From Mytilus californianus (lineage: Eukaryota > Mollusca > Bivalvia > Mytilida > Mytilidae), in the NCBI RefSeq assembly GCF_021869535.1, contig NW_026262712.1:46482884-46546883 (forward strand): a DNA stretch of 64,000 bases, read 5' to 3'. Under the pieces are notes generated by a model. That model had not been told where the DNA came from and searched no databases. It was given only the letters and a program-made list of their open reading frames with translations. The position numbers and the translations under genes are program-made. Below, one piece after another: positions 43,561 to 55,600 of this stretch. Every line of letters begins with the position of its first letter. Positions within the stretch are counted from its first letter, which is position 1.

Positions 43561-46500
43561 ATTCAAACAGCTCCATCCTTACCCTCGTATAATCCAGTTG
43601 CTTGCTGTTGTGTACATTCAAACAGCCCCCTCCTTACCCTCGTATATTCCAGTTGTTTGCTGTTCTGTACATTCAAACAGCCCCATCCGTACCCTCGTAT
43701 ATTCCAGTATTTTGCTGTTGTGTACATTAAAACAGCTCCATCCTTACCCTTGTATATTCCAGTTGCTCGCTGTGATGTACATTAAAACAGCCCCATCCTT
43801 ACCCTCGTATATGCCAGCTGCTTGCTGTTGTGTACATTCAAACAGCCCCCTCCTTACCCTCGTATATTCCAGTTGCTTGCTGTTGTGTACATTCAAATAG
43901 CCCCATCCTTACCCTCGTATATTCCAGTTGCTTGCTGTTGTGTACATTCAAACAGCCCAATCATTACCCTCGTATATGCCAGTTGCTTGCTGTTGTGTAC
44001 ATTCAAACAGCCCATTTCTTACCCTCGTATATGCCTGTTGATTGCTGTTGTGTTCATTCAAACAGCCCCATCCTTACCCTCGTATATTCCAGTTGCTTGC
44101 TGTTGTGTACATTCAAACAGCCCCATCCTTACCCTCGTATATGCCAGTTGCTTGTTGTTGTGTACATTCAAACAGCCCCCAATTTACCCTAGTATAAGCC
44201 TGTTGTTTGCTGTTGTGTACATTCAAACAGCCCCATTCTTACCCTCGTATATTCCAGTTGCTTGCTGTTGTGTACATTCAAACAGCCCCCTCCTTACCCT
44301 CGTATATTCCAGTTGCTTGCTGTTGTGTACATTCAAACAGCCCCATCATTACCCTCGTATATGCCAGTTGCTTGCTGTTGTGTACATTCAAACAGCCCAT
44401 TTCTTACCCTCGTATATGCCTGTTGATTGCTGTTATGTACATTCAAACAGCCCCATCCTTACCCTCGTATATTCCAGTTGCTTGCTGTTGTGTACATTCA
44501 AATAGCCCCATCCTTACCCTCGCATATGCCTGTTGAAACTTGATTGCTGTTGTGTTCATTCAAACAGCCCCATCCTTACCCTCGTATATTCCAGTTGCTT
44601 GCTGTTGTGTACATTCAAACAGCCCCATCCTTACCCTCGTATATTCCATTTGCTTGTTGTTGTGTACATTCAAACAGCCCCCAACTTACCCTAGTATAAA
44701 CCTGTTGATTGCTGTTGTGTACATTCAAACAGCCCCATCTTTACCCTCGTATATTCCAGTTGCTTGCTGTTGTGTACATTCAAACAGCTCCATCCTTACC
44801 CTCGTATATTCCAGTTGCTTGCTGTTGTGTACATTCAAACAGCCCCATCCTTACCCTCGTATATGCCAGTATTTTGCTGTTGTGTACATTCAAACAGCCC
44901 CATCCTTACCTTCGTATATTCCAGTTGCTTGCTGTTGTGTACATTCAAACAGCCCCATCCTTACCCTCGTATATGCCAGTATTTTGCTGTTGTGTACATT
45001 CAAACAGCCCCATCCTTACCCTCGTATATTCCAGTATTTTGCTGTTGTATACATTCAAACAGCCCCATCCTTACCCTCGTATATTCCAGGTGCTTGCTGT
45101 TGTGTACATTCAAACAGCTCCAAACTTACCCTCGTATATTCCAGTTGCTTGCTGTTGTGTACATTGAAACAGCCCCATCCTTACCCTCATATACTCCAGT
45201 ATTTTGCTGTTGTGTACATTTAAACAGCTCCATTCTTATCCTTGTATATTCCAGTTGCTTGCTGTGGTGTACATTCAAACAGCCCCATCCTTACCCTCGT
45301 ATATGCCAGCTGCTTGCTGTTGTGTACATTCAAACAGCCCCCTCCTCACCCTCGTATATTCCAGTTGCTTGCTGTTGTGTACATTCAAATAGCCCATCCT
45401 TACCCTCGTAGATTCCAGTTGCTTGCTGTTGTGTACATTCAAACAGCCCCATCCTTACCCTCGTATATGCCAGTTGCCTGCTGTTGTGTACATTCAAACA
45501 GCCCCCTTCTTACCCTCGTATATGCCTGTTGATTGCTGTTGTGTAAATTCAAACAGCCCCATCCTTACCCTCGTATATTCCAGTTGTTTGCTGTTGTGTA
45601 CATTGATACAGCCCCCTCCTTATCCTCGTATGCCTGTTGCTTGCTGTTGTGTACATTCAAACAGCCCCAACTTACTCTAGTATAAGCCTGTTGATTGCTG
45701 TTGTGTACATTCAAACAGCCCCATCCTTACCCTCGTATATGCCAGTATTTTGCTGTTGTGTACATTCAAACAGCCCCATCCTTACCTTCGTATATTCCAG
45801 TTGCTTGCTGTTGTGTACATTCAAACAGCCCCATCCTTACCCTCGTATATGCCAGTATTTTGCTGTTGTGTACATTCAAACAGCCCCATCCTTACCCTCG
45901 TATATTCCAGTATTTTGCTGTTGTATACATTCAAACAGCCCCATCCTTACCCTCGTATATTCCAGGTGCTTGCTGTTGTGTACATTCAAACAGCTCCAAA
46001 CTTACCCTCGTATATTCCAGTTGCTTGCTGTTGTGTACATTGAAACAGCCCCATCCTTACCCTCATATCCTCATATACTCCAGTATTTTGCTGTTGTGTA
46101 CATTCAAACAGCTCCATTCTTATCCTTGTATATTCCAGTTGCTTGCTGTGGTGTACATTCAAACAGCCCCATCCTTACCCTCGTATATGCCAGCTGCTTG
46201 CTGTTGTGTACATTCAAACAGCCCCATCCTTACCCTCGTATATGCCAGTTGCTTGCTGTTGTGTACATTCAAACAGCCCCCTTCTTACCCTCGTATATGC
46301 CTGTTGATTGCTGTTGTGTAAATTCAAACAGCCCCATCCTTACCCTCGTATATTCCAGTTGTTTGCTGTTGTGTACATTGATACAGCCCCCTCCTTATCC
46401 TCGTATGCCTGTTGCTTGCTGTTGTGTACATTCAAACAGCCCCAACTTACTCTAGTATAAGCCTGTTGATTGCTGTTGTGTACATTCAAACAGCCCCATC

Positions 46501-48930
46501 CTTACCCTCGTATATTCCAGTTGCTTGCTGTTGTGTACATTCAAACAGTCCCCAACTTACCCTAGTATAAGCCTGTTGATTGCTGTTGTGTACATTCAAA
46601 CAGCTCCATCCTTACCCTCGTATATTCCAGTTGCTTGCTGTTGTCACTTGTGTACATCCAAAGAGCTCCATCCTTATCCTCGTATATTCCAGTTGCTTGC
46701 TGTTGTGTACATTCAAACAGCCCCATCCTTACCCTCGTATATTCCAGTATTTTGCTGTTGTGTACATTCAAACAGCTCTATTCTAACCCTTGTATATTCC
46801 AGTTCCTTGCTGTGGTGTAAATTAAAACAGACCTATCCTTACCCTCGTATATGCCAGCTGCTTACTATTGTGTACATTCGAACAGCCCAATCCTTACCCT
46901 CGTATATTCCAGTTGCTTGCTGTTGTGTACATTCAAACAGCCCCATCCTTACCCTCGTATATTCCAGCTGATTGCTGTTGTGTTCATTCAAACAGCCCAA
47001 TCCTTACCCTCGTATATTCCAGTTGCTTGCTGTTGTGTACATTGAAACAGCCCCCTCCTTATCCTCGTATGCCTGTTGCTTGCTGTTGTGTACATTCAAA
47101 CAGCCCCATCCTTACCCTCGTATATTCCAGTTGCTTGCTGTTGTGTACATTCAAACAGTCCCCAACTTACCCTAGTATAAGCCTGTTGATTGCTGTTGTG
47201 TACATTCAAACAGCTCCATCCTTACCCTCGTATATTCCAGTTGCTTGCTGTTGTCACTTGTGTACATCCAAAGAGCTCCATCCTTATCCTCGTATATTCC
47301 AGTTGCTTGCTGTTGTGTACATTCAAACAGCCCCCAACTTACCCTAGTATAAGCCTGTTGATTGCTGTTGTGTACATTCAAACAGCTTATCCTTACACTC
47401 GTATATTCCAGTTGCTTGCTGTTGTGTACATTCAAACAGCCCCATCCTTACCCTCTTATATTCCAGTTGATTGCTGTTGTGTACATTCAAACAGCTCCAT
47501 CCTTACCCTCGTATATTCCAGTTGCTTGCTGTTGTGTACATTCAAACAGCCCCATCCTTACCCTCGTATATGCCAGTTGCTTGCTGTTGTGTACATTCAA
47601 ACAGCCCCCTTCTTACCCTCGTATATGGCTGTTGATTGCTGTTGTGTAAATTCAAACAGCCCCATCCTTACCCTCGTATATTCCAGTTGTTTGCTGTTGT
47701 GTACATTGAAACAGCCCCCTCCTTATCCTCGTATGCCTGTTGCTTGCTGTTGTGTACATTCAAACAGCCCCCAGCTTACCCTAGTATAAGCCTGTTGATT
47801 GCTGTTGTGTACATTCAAACAGCCCCATCCTTACCCTCGTATATTCCAGTTGCTTGCTGTTGTGTACATCCAAAGAGCTCCATCCTTATCCTCGCATATT
47901 CCAGTTGTTTGCTGTTGTGTACATTCAAACAGCCCCATCCTTACTCTCGTATATTCCAGTATTTTGCTGTTGTGTACATTCAAACAGCTCCATTCTTACC
48001 CTTGTATATTCCAGTTGCTTGCTGTGGTGTACATTAAAACAGACCCATCCTTACCCTCGTATATGCCAGCTGCTTACTGTTGTGTACATTCGAACAGCCC
48101 AATCCTTACCCTCGTATATTCCAGTTGCTTGCTGTTGTGTACATTCAAACAGCCCCATCCTTACCCTCGTATATTCCAGCTGATTGCTGTTGTGTACATT
48201 CAAACAGCTCCATCCTTACCCTCGTATATTCCAGTTGCTTGCTGTTGTGTACATTCAAACAGCCCCATCTTTACCCTCGTATATTCCAGTTGCTTGCTAT
48301 TGTGTACATTCAAACAGCCCCATCCTTACCCTCGTATATGCCTGTTGAATGCTGTTGTGTACATTCAAACAGCTCCATCTTTACCCTCGTATATTCCAGT
48401 TGCTTGCTGTTGTGTATATTCAAACAGCCCCATCCTTACCCTCGTATATTCTAGTATTTTGCTGTTGTGTACATTCAAACAGTCCCATCTTTACCCTCGT
48501 ATATTCCAGTTGCTTGCTGTTGTGTACATTCAAACAGCTCCATCCTTACCCTCGTATATGCCAGCTGCTTGCTGTTGTGTACATTCAAACAGTCCCATCC
48601 TTACCCTTGTATAATCCAGTTGCTTGCTGTTGTGTACATTCAAACAGCCCCATCCTTACCCTCGTATATTCCAGTTGCTTGCTGTTGTGTACATTCAAAC
48701 AACCCCCTCCTAACCCTCGTATATGCCTGTTGATTGCTGTTGTGTACCTTCAAACAGCCCCCTCCTTACCCTTGTGTAATTCAGTTGCTTGCTGTTGTGT
48801 AAATCCAAACAGCTCTATCCTTACCCTCGTATATTGCAGTTGATTGCTGTTGTGTACATTCAAACAGCTCCATCCTTACCCTCGTATTATCCAGTTGATT
48901 GATGTTCAAACAGTACATTCAAACAGTATC
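43561..48930. repeat. 55-bp minisatellite, about 97 units, with higher-order duplications
   Basis: The unit contains ttgctgttgtgtacattcaa, acagccccatccttaccctc and gtatattccagttgc. Because 55 leaves remainder 1 on division by 3, each open frame cycles through all three readings every 165 bp. This makes long spurious frames (up to 272 codons) rich in Cys, Val, Tyr and Pro. Variant units mark larger duplications: gttgtatacattc at 45044 and 45920 (offset 876), ttgtcacttgtgtacatcc at 46641 and 47251 (offset 610), and tacattcgaacagcccaatc at about 46872 and 48085 (offset about 1,210, i.e. 22 units). Confidence 0.95.
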
Positions 48931-49004
48931 TTCACACCGAAAGATAAGCCAGCACCTATTTCTAGCCGTAAAATTGCATTCCGAAAGTCCTGGGATCACC
49001 TCCA

Positions 49005-49115
49005 GTTTTTGGTGGGGTTCGTGTTGCTTGGTCTTTAGTTTTCTATGTTTTGTCTTCTGTACTATTATTTGTCTTTTTATTTTTAGCCATGGCGTTGTCA
49101 GTTTATTTTCCATAA
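49005..49115 (+). repeat. Dispersed repeat E, best copy
   Basis: tggtggggttcgtgttgctt, ggtctttagttttctatgtt and tagccatggcgttgtcagtt in order; a repeat I recognise from mussel transcripts. It abuts the end of the minisatellite. Confidence 0.65.
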
Positions 49116-49117
49116 GT

Positions 49118-49462
49118 TAGACTTTACTTAGGGTAGTCGTGTTCCTGTAGTAAGGGAGATCACTCTTTATAGACAAACATAACTTAGATTATACTTAATT
49201 GACGAGACATGAACTAAGAGAGATAACTCTTTAGAGACATCCATAAGTTCGAATTTTTTAAGGGTGGTGTACCTGAATTAAGGGAGATAACTCTTAAGAA
49301 ACATCCATAAGTTAGACTTTACTGAATAGAGGAGACTGGAATAAAGGGAGATATCACTTAAGAGACATCCATAAGTTAGACTTTACTGAATAGAGGAGAC
49401 TGGAATTAAGGGAGATAACTCTTTAAAGACATCCATGAGTTAGACGTTACTTAATTGAGTAT
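49118..49462 (+). repeat. Tandem repeat of about 65 bp, five units
   Basis: Each unit has aagggagataactctt, (a)gagacatccataagttaga and ctttactgaatagaggagac or a variant. The last two complete units are nearly identical. It ends about 70 bp upstream of the signal-peptide exon. Confidence 0.8.
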
Positions 49463-49534
49463 ACCTTTTGTCCCTCTTTTAGTTACGGAACATGTTTAAA
49501 AGAAAGCGTTTCTTTTATTAAACAGGTTGCTAGA

Positions 49535-49613
49535 ATGAGAACATTTATACAAGCCATTCTGCCGATCATTCTTTATCTACAAGTATTCATAGTGACAGCT
49601 GGCGCCAGATTGG
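49535..49613 (+). CDS. Signal-peptide exon
   Basis: ATG at 49535 in the context agaATGA. It encodes MRTFIQAILPIILYLQVF followed by IVTAGARL: one Arg, a hydrophobic core of about 17 residues, and small residues (TAGA) for signal peptidase. Consensus donor G|GTAAGT at 49614. Typical first exon of a secreted protein. Confidence 0.65.
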
Positions 49614-52600
49614 GTAAGTTTTTGGGTTATAACAGGAACATATAGATGTAATACCACCATTAATTTTCCCCTATTAGTCTTTGTTAAATTTGCACTTTTC
49701 AAAAACATGTGCAGAATTTATCTTTGTTTCAAATAAAGAAATACTTGGCATGAGTAAAGTTTTATCCTGTCCAGTACTATAGAAAAAATTGCTCATAACA
49801 TTTCATTGAATATAAGAAAATAACCATCATTGGAAGTTAACCAATCAAATTTCTCCCCTTATTTTATCTGTGTACAAGGTTTAGTCACCATGTAACCTCA
49901 AGATTACAAAATATTCCTTTAATAGAAATCCCAAATAAAAAATAATGGTGTTTTGAAATACCCAAGACATATGTTTATGACACAGAAATGTTTTACTGCA
50001 ATAAAATGTAGGATTAATTACCTACAACTGTCAAATTCAAGGGAATATTTTTTTTCAACCTACTTTCGTATACAACTGGATGTGACGTACCATGATTTGG
50101 TGGTATTACACCTATACTGTTCCCAGGTTATAAGGTCAAATAAAAATATATGTGTGGTTCAAGTAATCCTACCTGTCCTAATTTTTGTCTTAATAAAAAT
50201 GGTTTCGATGATTTTTCGGTTGTAAAAATTTTCAAATAAGAATAACAGAAAACCCATTATCATCCAAGCGTTCATTTGAATCTAGAAATATTGAAACTAT
50301 CAAATTCACTTCGTTTAATACCATTGATATAATACAGCACCAATCGCAATATATATATATATATAAAAATTTTCCTTCGCTGTATTGATGTTTCGCAAGA
50401 TGTTGCTTAGATATTTGGAATATGATAACGTACAGTTTGTACGCTTTTGTAACTACTACTGCATAACCGAATACTTTTCTCCATGTACGAGTTATCTCTC
50501 CTAACACTGTTTTTCTTTTTATTTCTAAAACTTCGCAACCATATAAGAAACCGACAAATTTATTTATCCAATTTGCTCGCTATATCCTCAGGATGTTTCG
50601 TTTAATTTTGACCGAAGCCGTAGAAAGATTCCATATGAGAGTTATTTCCTCTTTTGTATTTGATATAAGTGAAATGTATTTGTAACTGGAAAACCATAAG
50701 TGATAGAGGCCTAGGGTAATTTGATTTGAGGTCCTTGGTCCATAAAAATGAAAATAAGGTCAAGGTTAAAGGTCATGTCATGTTCAAAATTTTGATTATT
50801 ATTGTTATTACTAAATTTAAGAAATCTTATAAGATATCAACAAAATATTTTTTACAGAATTGTTAGTTGCGACATGTCGTAACACGTACATTTGATTTGA
50901 AAGGGTACGGAGACATTTAATGGGAGTTTTCTCCCCTATTATATTTAAAATTACACATACGGTGATATAACTTATTTATCATATATAATTAAGACATAGG
51001 GTCTTTGGATTTGAGGCCCTTGTTTCATGTCCTTGTAATTAGGGTCAAGGTCAAAGTTTGATTCGACGTTCTATATTTTGAATTTTGCTTTTAACTCATG
51101 TGTATATATAATAGAGTCATGGGACTTTTTGCTTTAGGTTGCAAGCCATTTGATCTTGAAAAAAACAACCAGAAGTGACCTTTTCTAAACCGGAAGTAGC
51201 TATTTTTTTTACTTAATTAATATCAAAGTATATAGAACCATATATTTTTGGAATCAGTGTCAAGTAAACGGTTACACGCCATTATTCCGACAGCCCATTA
51301 GTCCGACAGCCCATTAGTCCGACAGCCCATTGGTCCGACAACCCATTAGTCCGACAACCCAATAGTCCGACAACCCATTGCTCCGACACTTATCAAGTAT
51401 CAGGGTATCAGGGTAAAATAAAATGTGCCTGTCTGTATTATAATATTTCTTTTATGTTATAACATATTTTAAGAAATAACTCCGTATATATAACATAGGA
51501 CTAAGGTAGTTCGAATACTTTCTAAGTATATACTCAATTCGAAATCTGCATATAGAATAGAACAGAAAAGAATATTTCATTTTCCAAATTACAGGGTCTA
51601 TAAAGAGCATATAAATCAAGAACAATCAGTGAAAGTGCGAGCTACTGATGATACCCCCGCCCAAATATTTCGGTAAACATGAAGTTATTGAGTTGTGAAT
51701 CTGAAAAAAGCATCACACGGTATAGCTGACTTATATAAAACTTGAAACCAAATTTCGGAAATCCTTGTATTGTAGTTCCTGAGAAAAATGTGACGAAAAT
51801 TTTCAACTTGGCTATCATGTGAAAAGTGTTCGGTTAACAGGAAGTTGTTCAGTAATGAATCTGAAAACGCATCACACGATATAGCTGACTTCAATAAACC
51901 CGGAAACCAAATTTAAAAAATCCTTGTAATGTTGTTCATGAGAAAGATGAAACGAAAATATTTATGGGACGGACGGACGAACTGACGGACTGACTGACGG
52001 ATTGTCGGACGGACATACAGAGGTAAAACAGTTAAGCCCCCCCCCCCCCCCCGATTTTTTAGAAACGGCGGTATAATGATTGGGTCAACATTAAGACATT
52101 ACAATACTAGTATGATATAATTATCTCTATAGAACCATAAGCCTCAGTCAGAATCGGAGCCAAAACAAAATAGAAAAAAAAACCTAACACATTGATATCA
52201 AATAACAGTCAGTATCAAGACCTGTGCTTCATAATTAAAAAGAACTAACAATAAAATCATCATTTTTTTTACCATAATAGTAAAGTTTTCTTGTGTTAAC
52301 ATCAAAACAAATTTCGAAGATTCATCATGTTTATTTAACTTTTAAAAGTTCTGACAAGTGCTAAAAATATGCTGAAAGAGTTCATCCCTCAAATTGTTAT
52401 GCAGTGAGCATGCGATTGAAAAATCACGCTCATCCTCAACTTTATCAGCTGTACAATACGTTTTTTTTTAGTATCTGGCATTTTTAATTCCTAATGTAAT
52501 GGGTGAGCACCGATTCTTAATTAACATATGAACTGCCTTTCTTAAAATCAATGATATCTAAATATTTTTCTTTTTGAAAATAATCTTTAAATGAAATAAG

Positions 52601-55600
52601 TGTCAAGTTTGCCTTTGTCAGTGTCTATTGTTTGAAACTTTTAATAGGTGATTCCAATATGTATATTTAACCAAAACACACTATTTACTTAGTTTTTGAT
52701 TACAATTAGATAATTTAATCTCTTTTTGTAGAAATTCTATACTGGAAAAACATGTACTGACCATAGAAAAAATTATAACTCATCTTACTGTTTATCACAC
52801 TTATAGCTAGGCATCATATAATATTTAATCTTTCAAACCTACTAGATTAAGTCTATCAATATTTTACATTGATAAGTTTATTTATTGATAACGGCAAAAT
52901 CATGAAAATAAGAAAATCTACCAAGTTCTGACATCACAGCTATATACGCAATTACAATTTGTGTATAGAGTAATTATTATTTTCGCGCCTTTTCGTATAT
53001 GGGTAAAGCCATAAAGGTGGTCTGGAAAGTGTGACATTAGGATATAAAATTGAAGTTTTTGATATCTCTATCAATTCACATTATTTTGTTAGCAACCATC
53101 TGTATCTTACTACCTCTTTTTATTTGAAATCCATGGTCTTGCTATGTTTTTGTAAAATTGACCTTCCTTGTATATTTTGTGTAAGTTATATTGACAATAG
53201 TGCAATCTTTTGTTTTAAATAGTTTCTTATGGGATTAATGAAATGTATCAATACTTAGCTGCACATAATATCTTTCAACATCATTATATCATAGACCAAT
53301 TCACAGAGATATCCCTGATGTTCTGAAATGTCAGTGCTCTGAGCAAGATCAGTATGTTATAGATGTCCAAAATAAAGTTTTCTTCTAGTAACTTGTGTAA
53401 AACGTTTTTTGAACAGCAATTATATTTGTAAACATAATTATTATATTTCAAATGAAATAATTTATGTAGTTGTTGTAAACCCAGATCTTCGTTGACATAA
53501 TTAAATCCAAATTCAATGTATGTTATTTTGACAATAACCCTTTTTGATAGTTTTTCTGCCTTAATTTTAAAACAGGCCACTCAAAAAACAGGGGGGCAAC
53601 ACTAGCTGATTTTTTAAGTAGGGGAAAACTTATCCAATACAGCTTAATCTTCTAAATGAAGAAGATGACTATAAATCTTGTATACCATATCTTACATGTA
53701 GGTTATATTGACGAATAGTGTTTAAATTTAACCTTTTTCAAAATCATTTTTATTAAAGATTTTTTTTCTACTATTGTCTAGGTAACTGATGGTTATTTTT
53801 CATTTTACCAAATTATGATTGAATGCTTATATTGCTCACAACACTACCGTCTTTTGGTTGTTATATTGACACAATGTCAAGTAACTTACTGAAATAAAAC
53901 AGGAAATCTGGTGTAACATCTGAACACAAAGAGTTTGATCCATTATGTTTATTTTGATATAAACTTAATTCTTGAATACATGCAGGGGTTCATGTTCATT
54001 ATTGTTCAGCTAATAATGAAGTCACAAGCTCATAACCAAAACTATCTGAGATCTATCAGATCAAAGTGACAACTATAGAATGCAAGAAAAATAAAGGTGC
54101 ACTAATTCACAAATCCAAAAGGGAGAGGAGAAATCAAGATAAATAACAAGAAAAGAACAAACCTTAAATAACAACTCAAACCCAATAAATAAGCTTTATT
54201 TTAGAGTCGGCAAGGTATACAAACAGAGACAACATAAGCTCTAATGAGCTTTTAACCGACATACTTTTAACCCAATAAAACTATCCGGTGCACTGCAAGA
54301 GTTAGCTTAGCCTGATGGTAAACAGACACTTAATGAGTTACTCGCAGTATTTAGGGGAACATATTGTTTACTGTTGGTATTTTGGAGTATTGTTAATTAG
54401 GCTCACTTAAACTGACTTTGTACTTTGGTCAAAGGTTGCTCATTTAATATGTACAGTTATGATACTCTTGGCTATGTCAGATGGTGACTTTATTGATCAA
54501 CTGTTTTCAACAATTTTTTTTCAAGAGCTTATTAAATCAACACTTTTGAAAGTAAAGTATAAAACACATTAACATGATTAATGTATGACAATACTAATAA
54601 TTAAACCACTATTCAAGAATCAAACCATAAATCATTTATTTAAACAAATTAAAAACATTTTAAAGTTCATTCTGCTGTCTATTCCACTGTTCATACTCAG
54701 TTGATTTATCTCAAAGATCTGAAAAGCAAATAAATAAAGTTAAAATAGTTTTATACATGATTTTAAATTGAAATGAATGAAAATGTGAGTCAAGGCTCCA
54801 TGTTGAAGGCCATAACGTGACCTTATAGGCTATTATTGGTTTTTTCTACTTCTTTAGGTCTTAGGTGGAGAGTTGTTTCTTTGGCAATAATACCACATCT
54901 TCTTATGTTTATGATGTTGTATGTTATCCATGTTGAAAACAGCATTGGAAATAAGTACCACTTCACATTGATTTGCATTGTGTCTACATTCATGTTTTTA
55001 TTGTCAAATTCAAGGGTATGGGGAGGTTGAGTGCTTAAAAACAAACTTGTTGCACCGTCTCAAGACAGAAATTTGCATGTTATAGTCTTGTGACAATTTT
55101 CTGTTTTCTTGTTTATTGTTGATGTTCTTTTGATAAAAGGCTGTATTTACATCTATAAAATTAATGTGTCAACTAACTCTCTTTTGGACCATGGTTATAT
55201 TGACTTGAATCCTTTAGTTGTCAACTTATGCTCTATTTCAAAGAAGCAGGAAATATGCTTACAATTTCATTAAAAGGCTTAATTTTTTTATTGTACAAGA
55301 GTTTTGTAGGCTAAAAGCCAAAGTCAACATATTTCAGTAGTAATAGTAGCTTTAGGACTACTGAGGGAGTAGGAGTTATATTGACCCTTACATTAAGGTG
55401 TCAACTAACTCTCTTAATGACCCTGGTTATATTGACTATGCATATAATTGTCAACTAACACCCTGTGAAAAAGCACTGAAAATTACTTCACCCTTTTTAA
55501 ATGTATATTAACTTTCCCCCTTTATTATCTGTAAGTTGAAATAGAAGTTAAATGAAAAGAATGGTGCAGTATATCTCTACAAAGATCATTTACATCCTAG

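Noticed and set aside
46562..47435. Minus-strand frames with LFECTQQQATGIYE words
   Set aside because: Inverse reading of the same minisatellite.
43598..48843. Many overlapping plus-strand open frames of 60-272 codons rich in CCCVHSNSP / LLLCTFKQP words
   Set aside because: They are the three readings of a 55-bp minisatellite that cycles frames. No start context, splice structure or domain, and the same peptide appears in every frame.
43561..48930. CRISPR-like periodic repeat
   Set aside because: Units are contiguous without unique spacers, in a eukaryotic genome; likewise 63049-63838.
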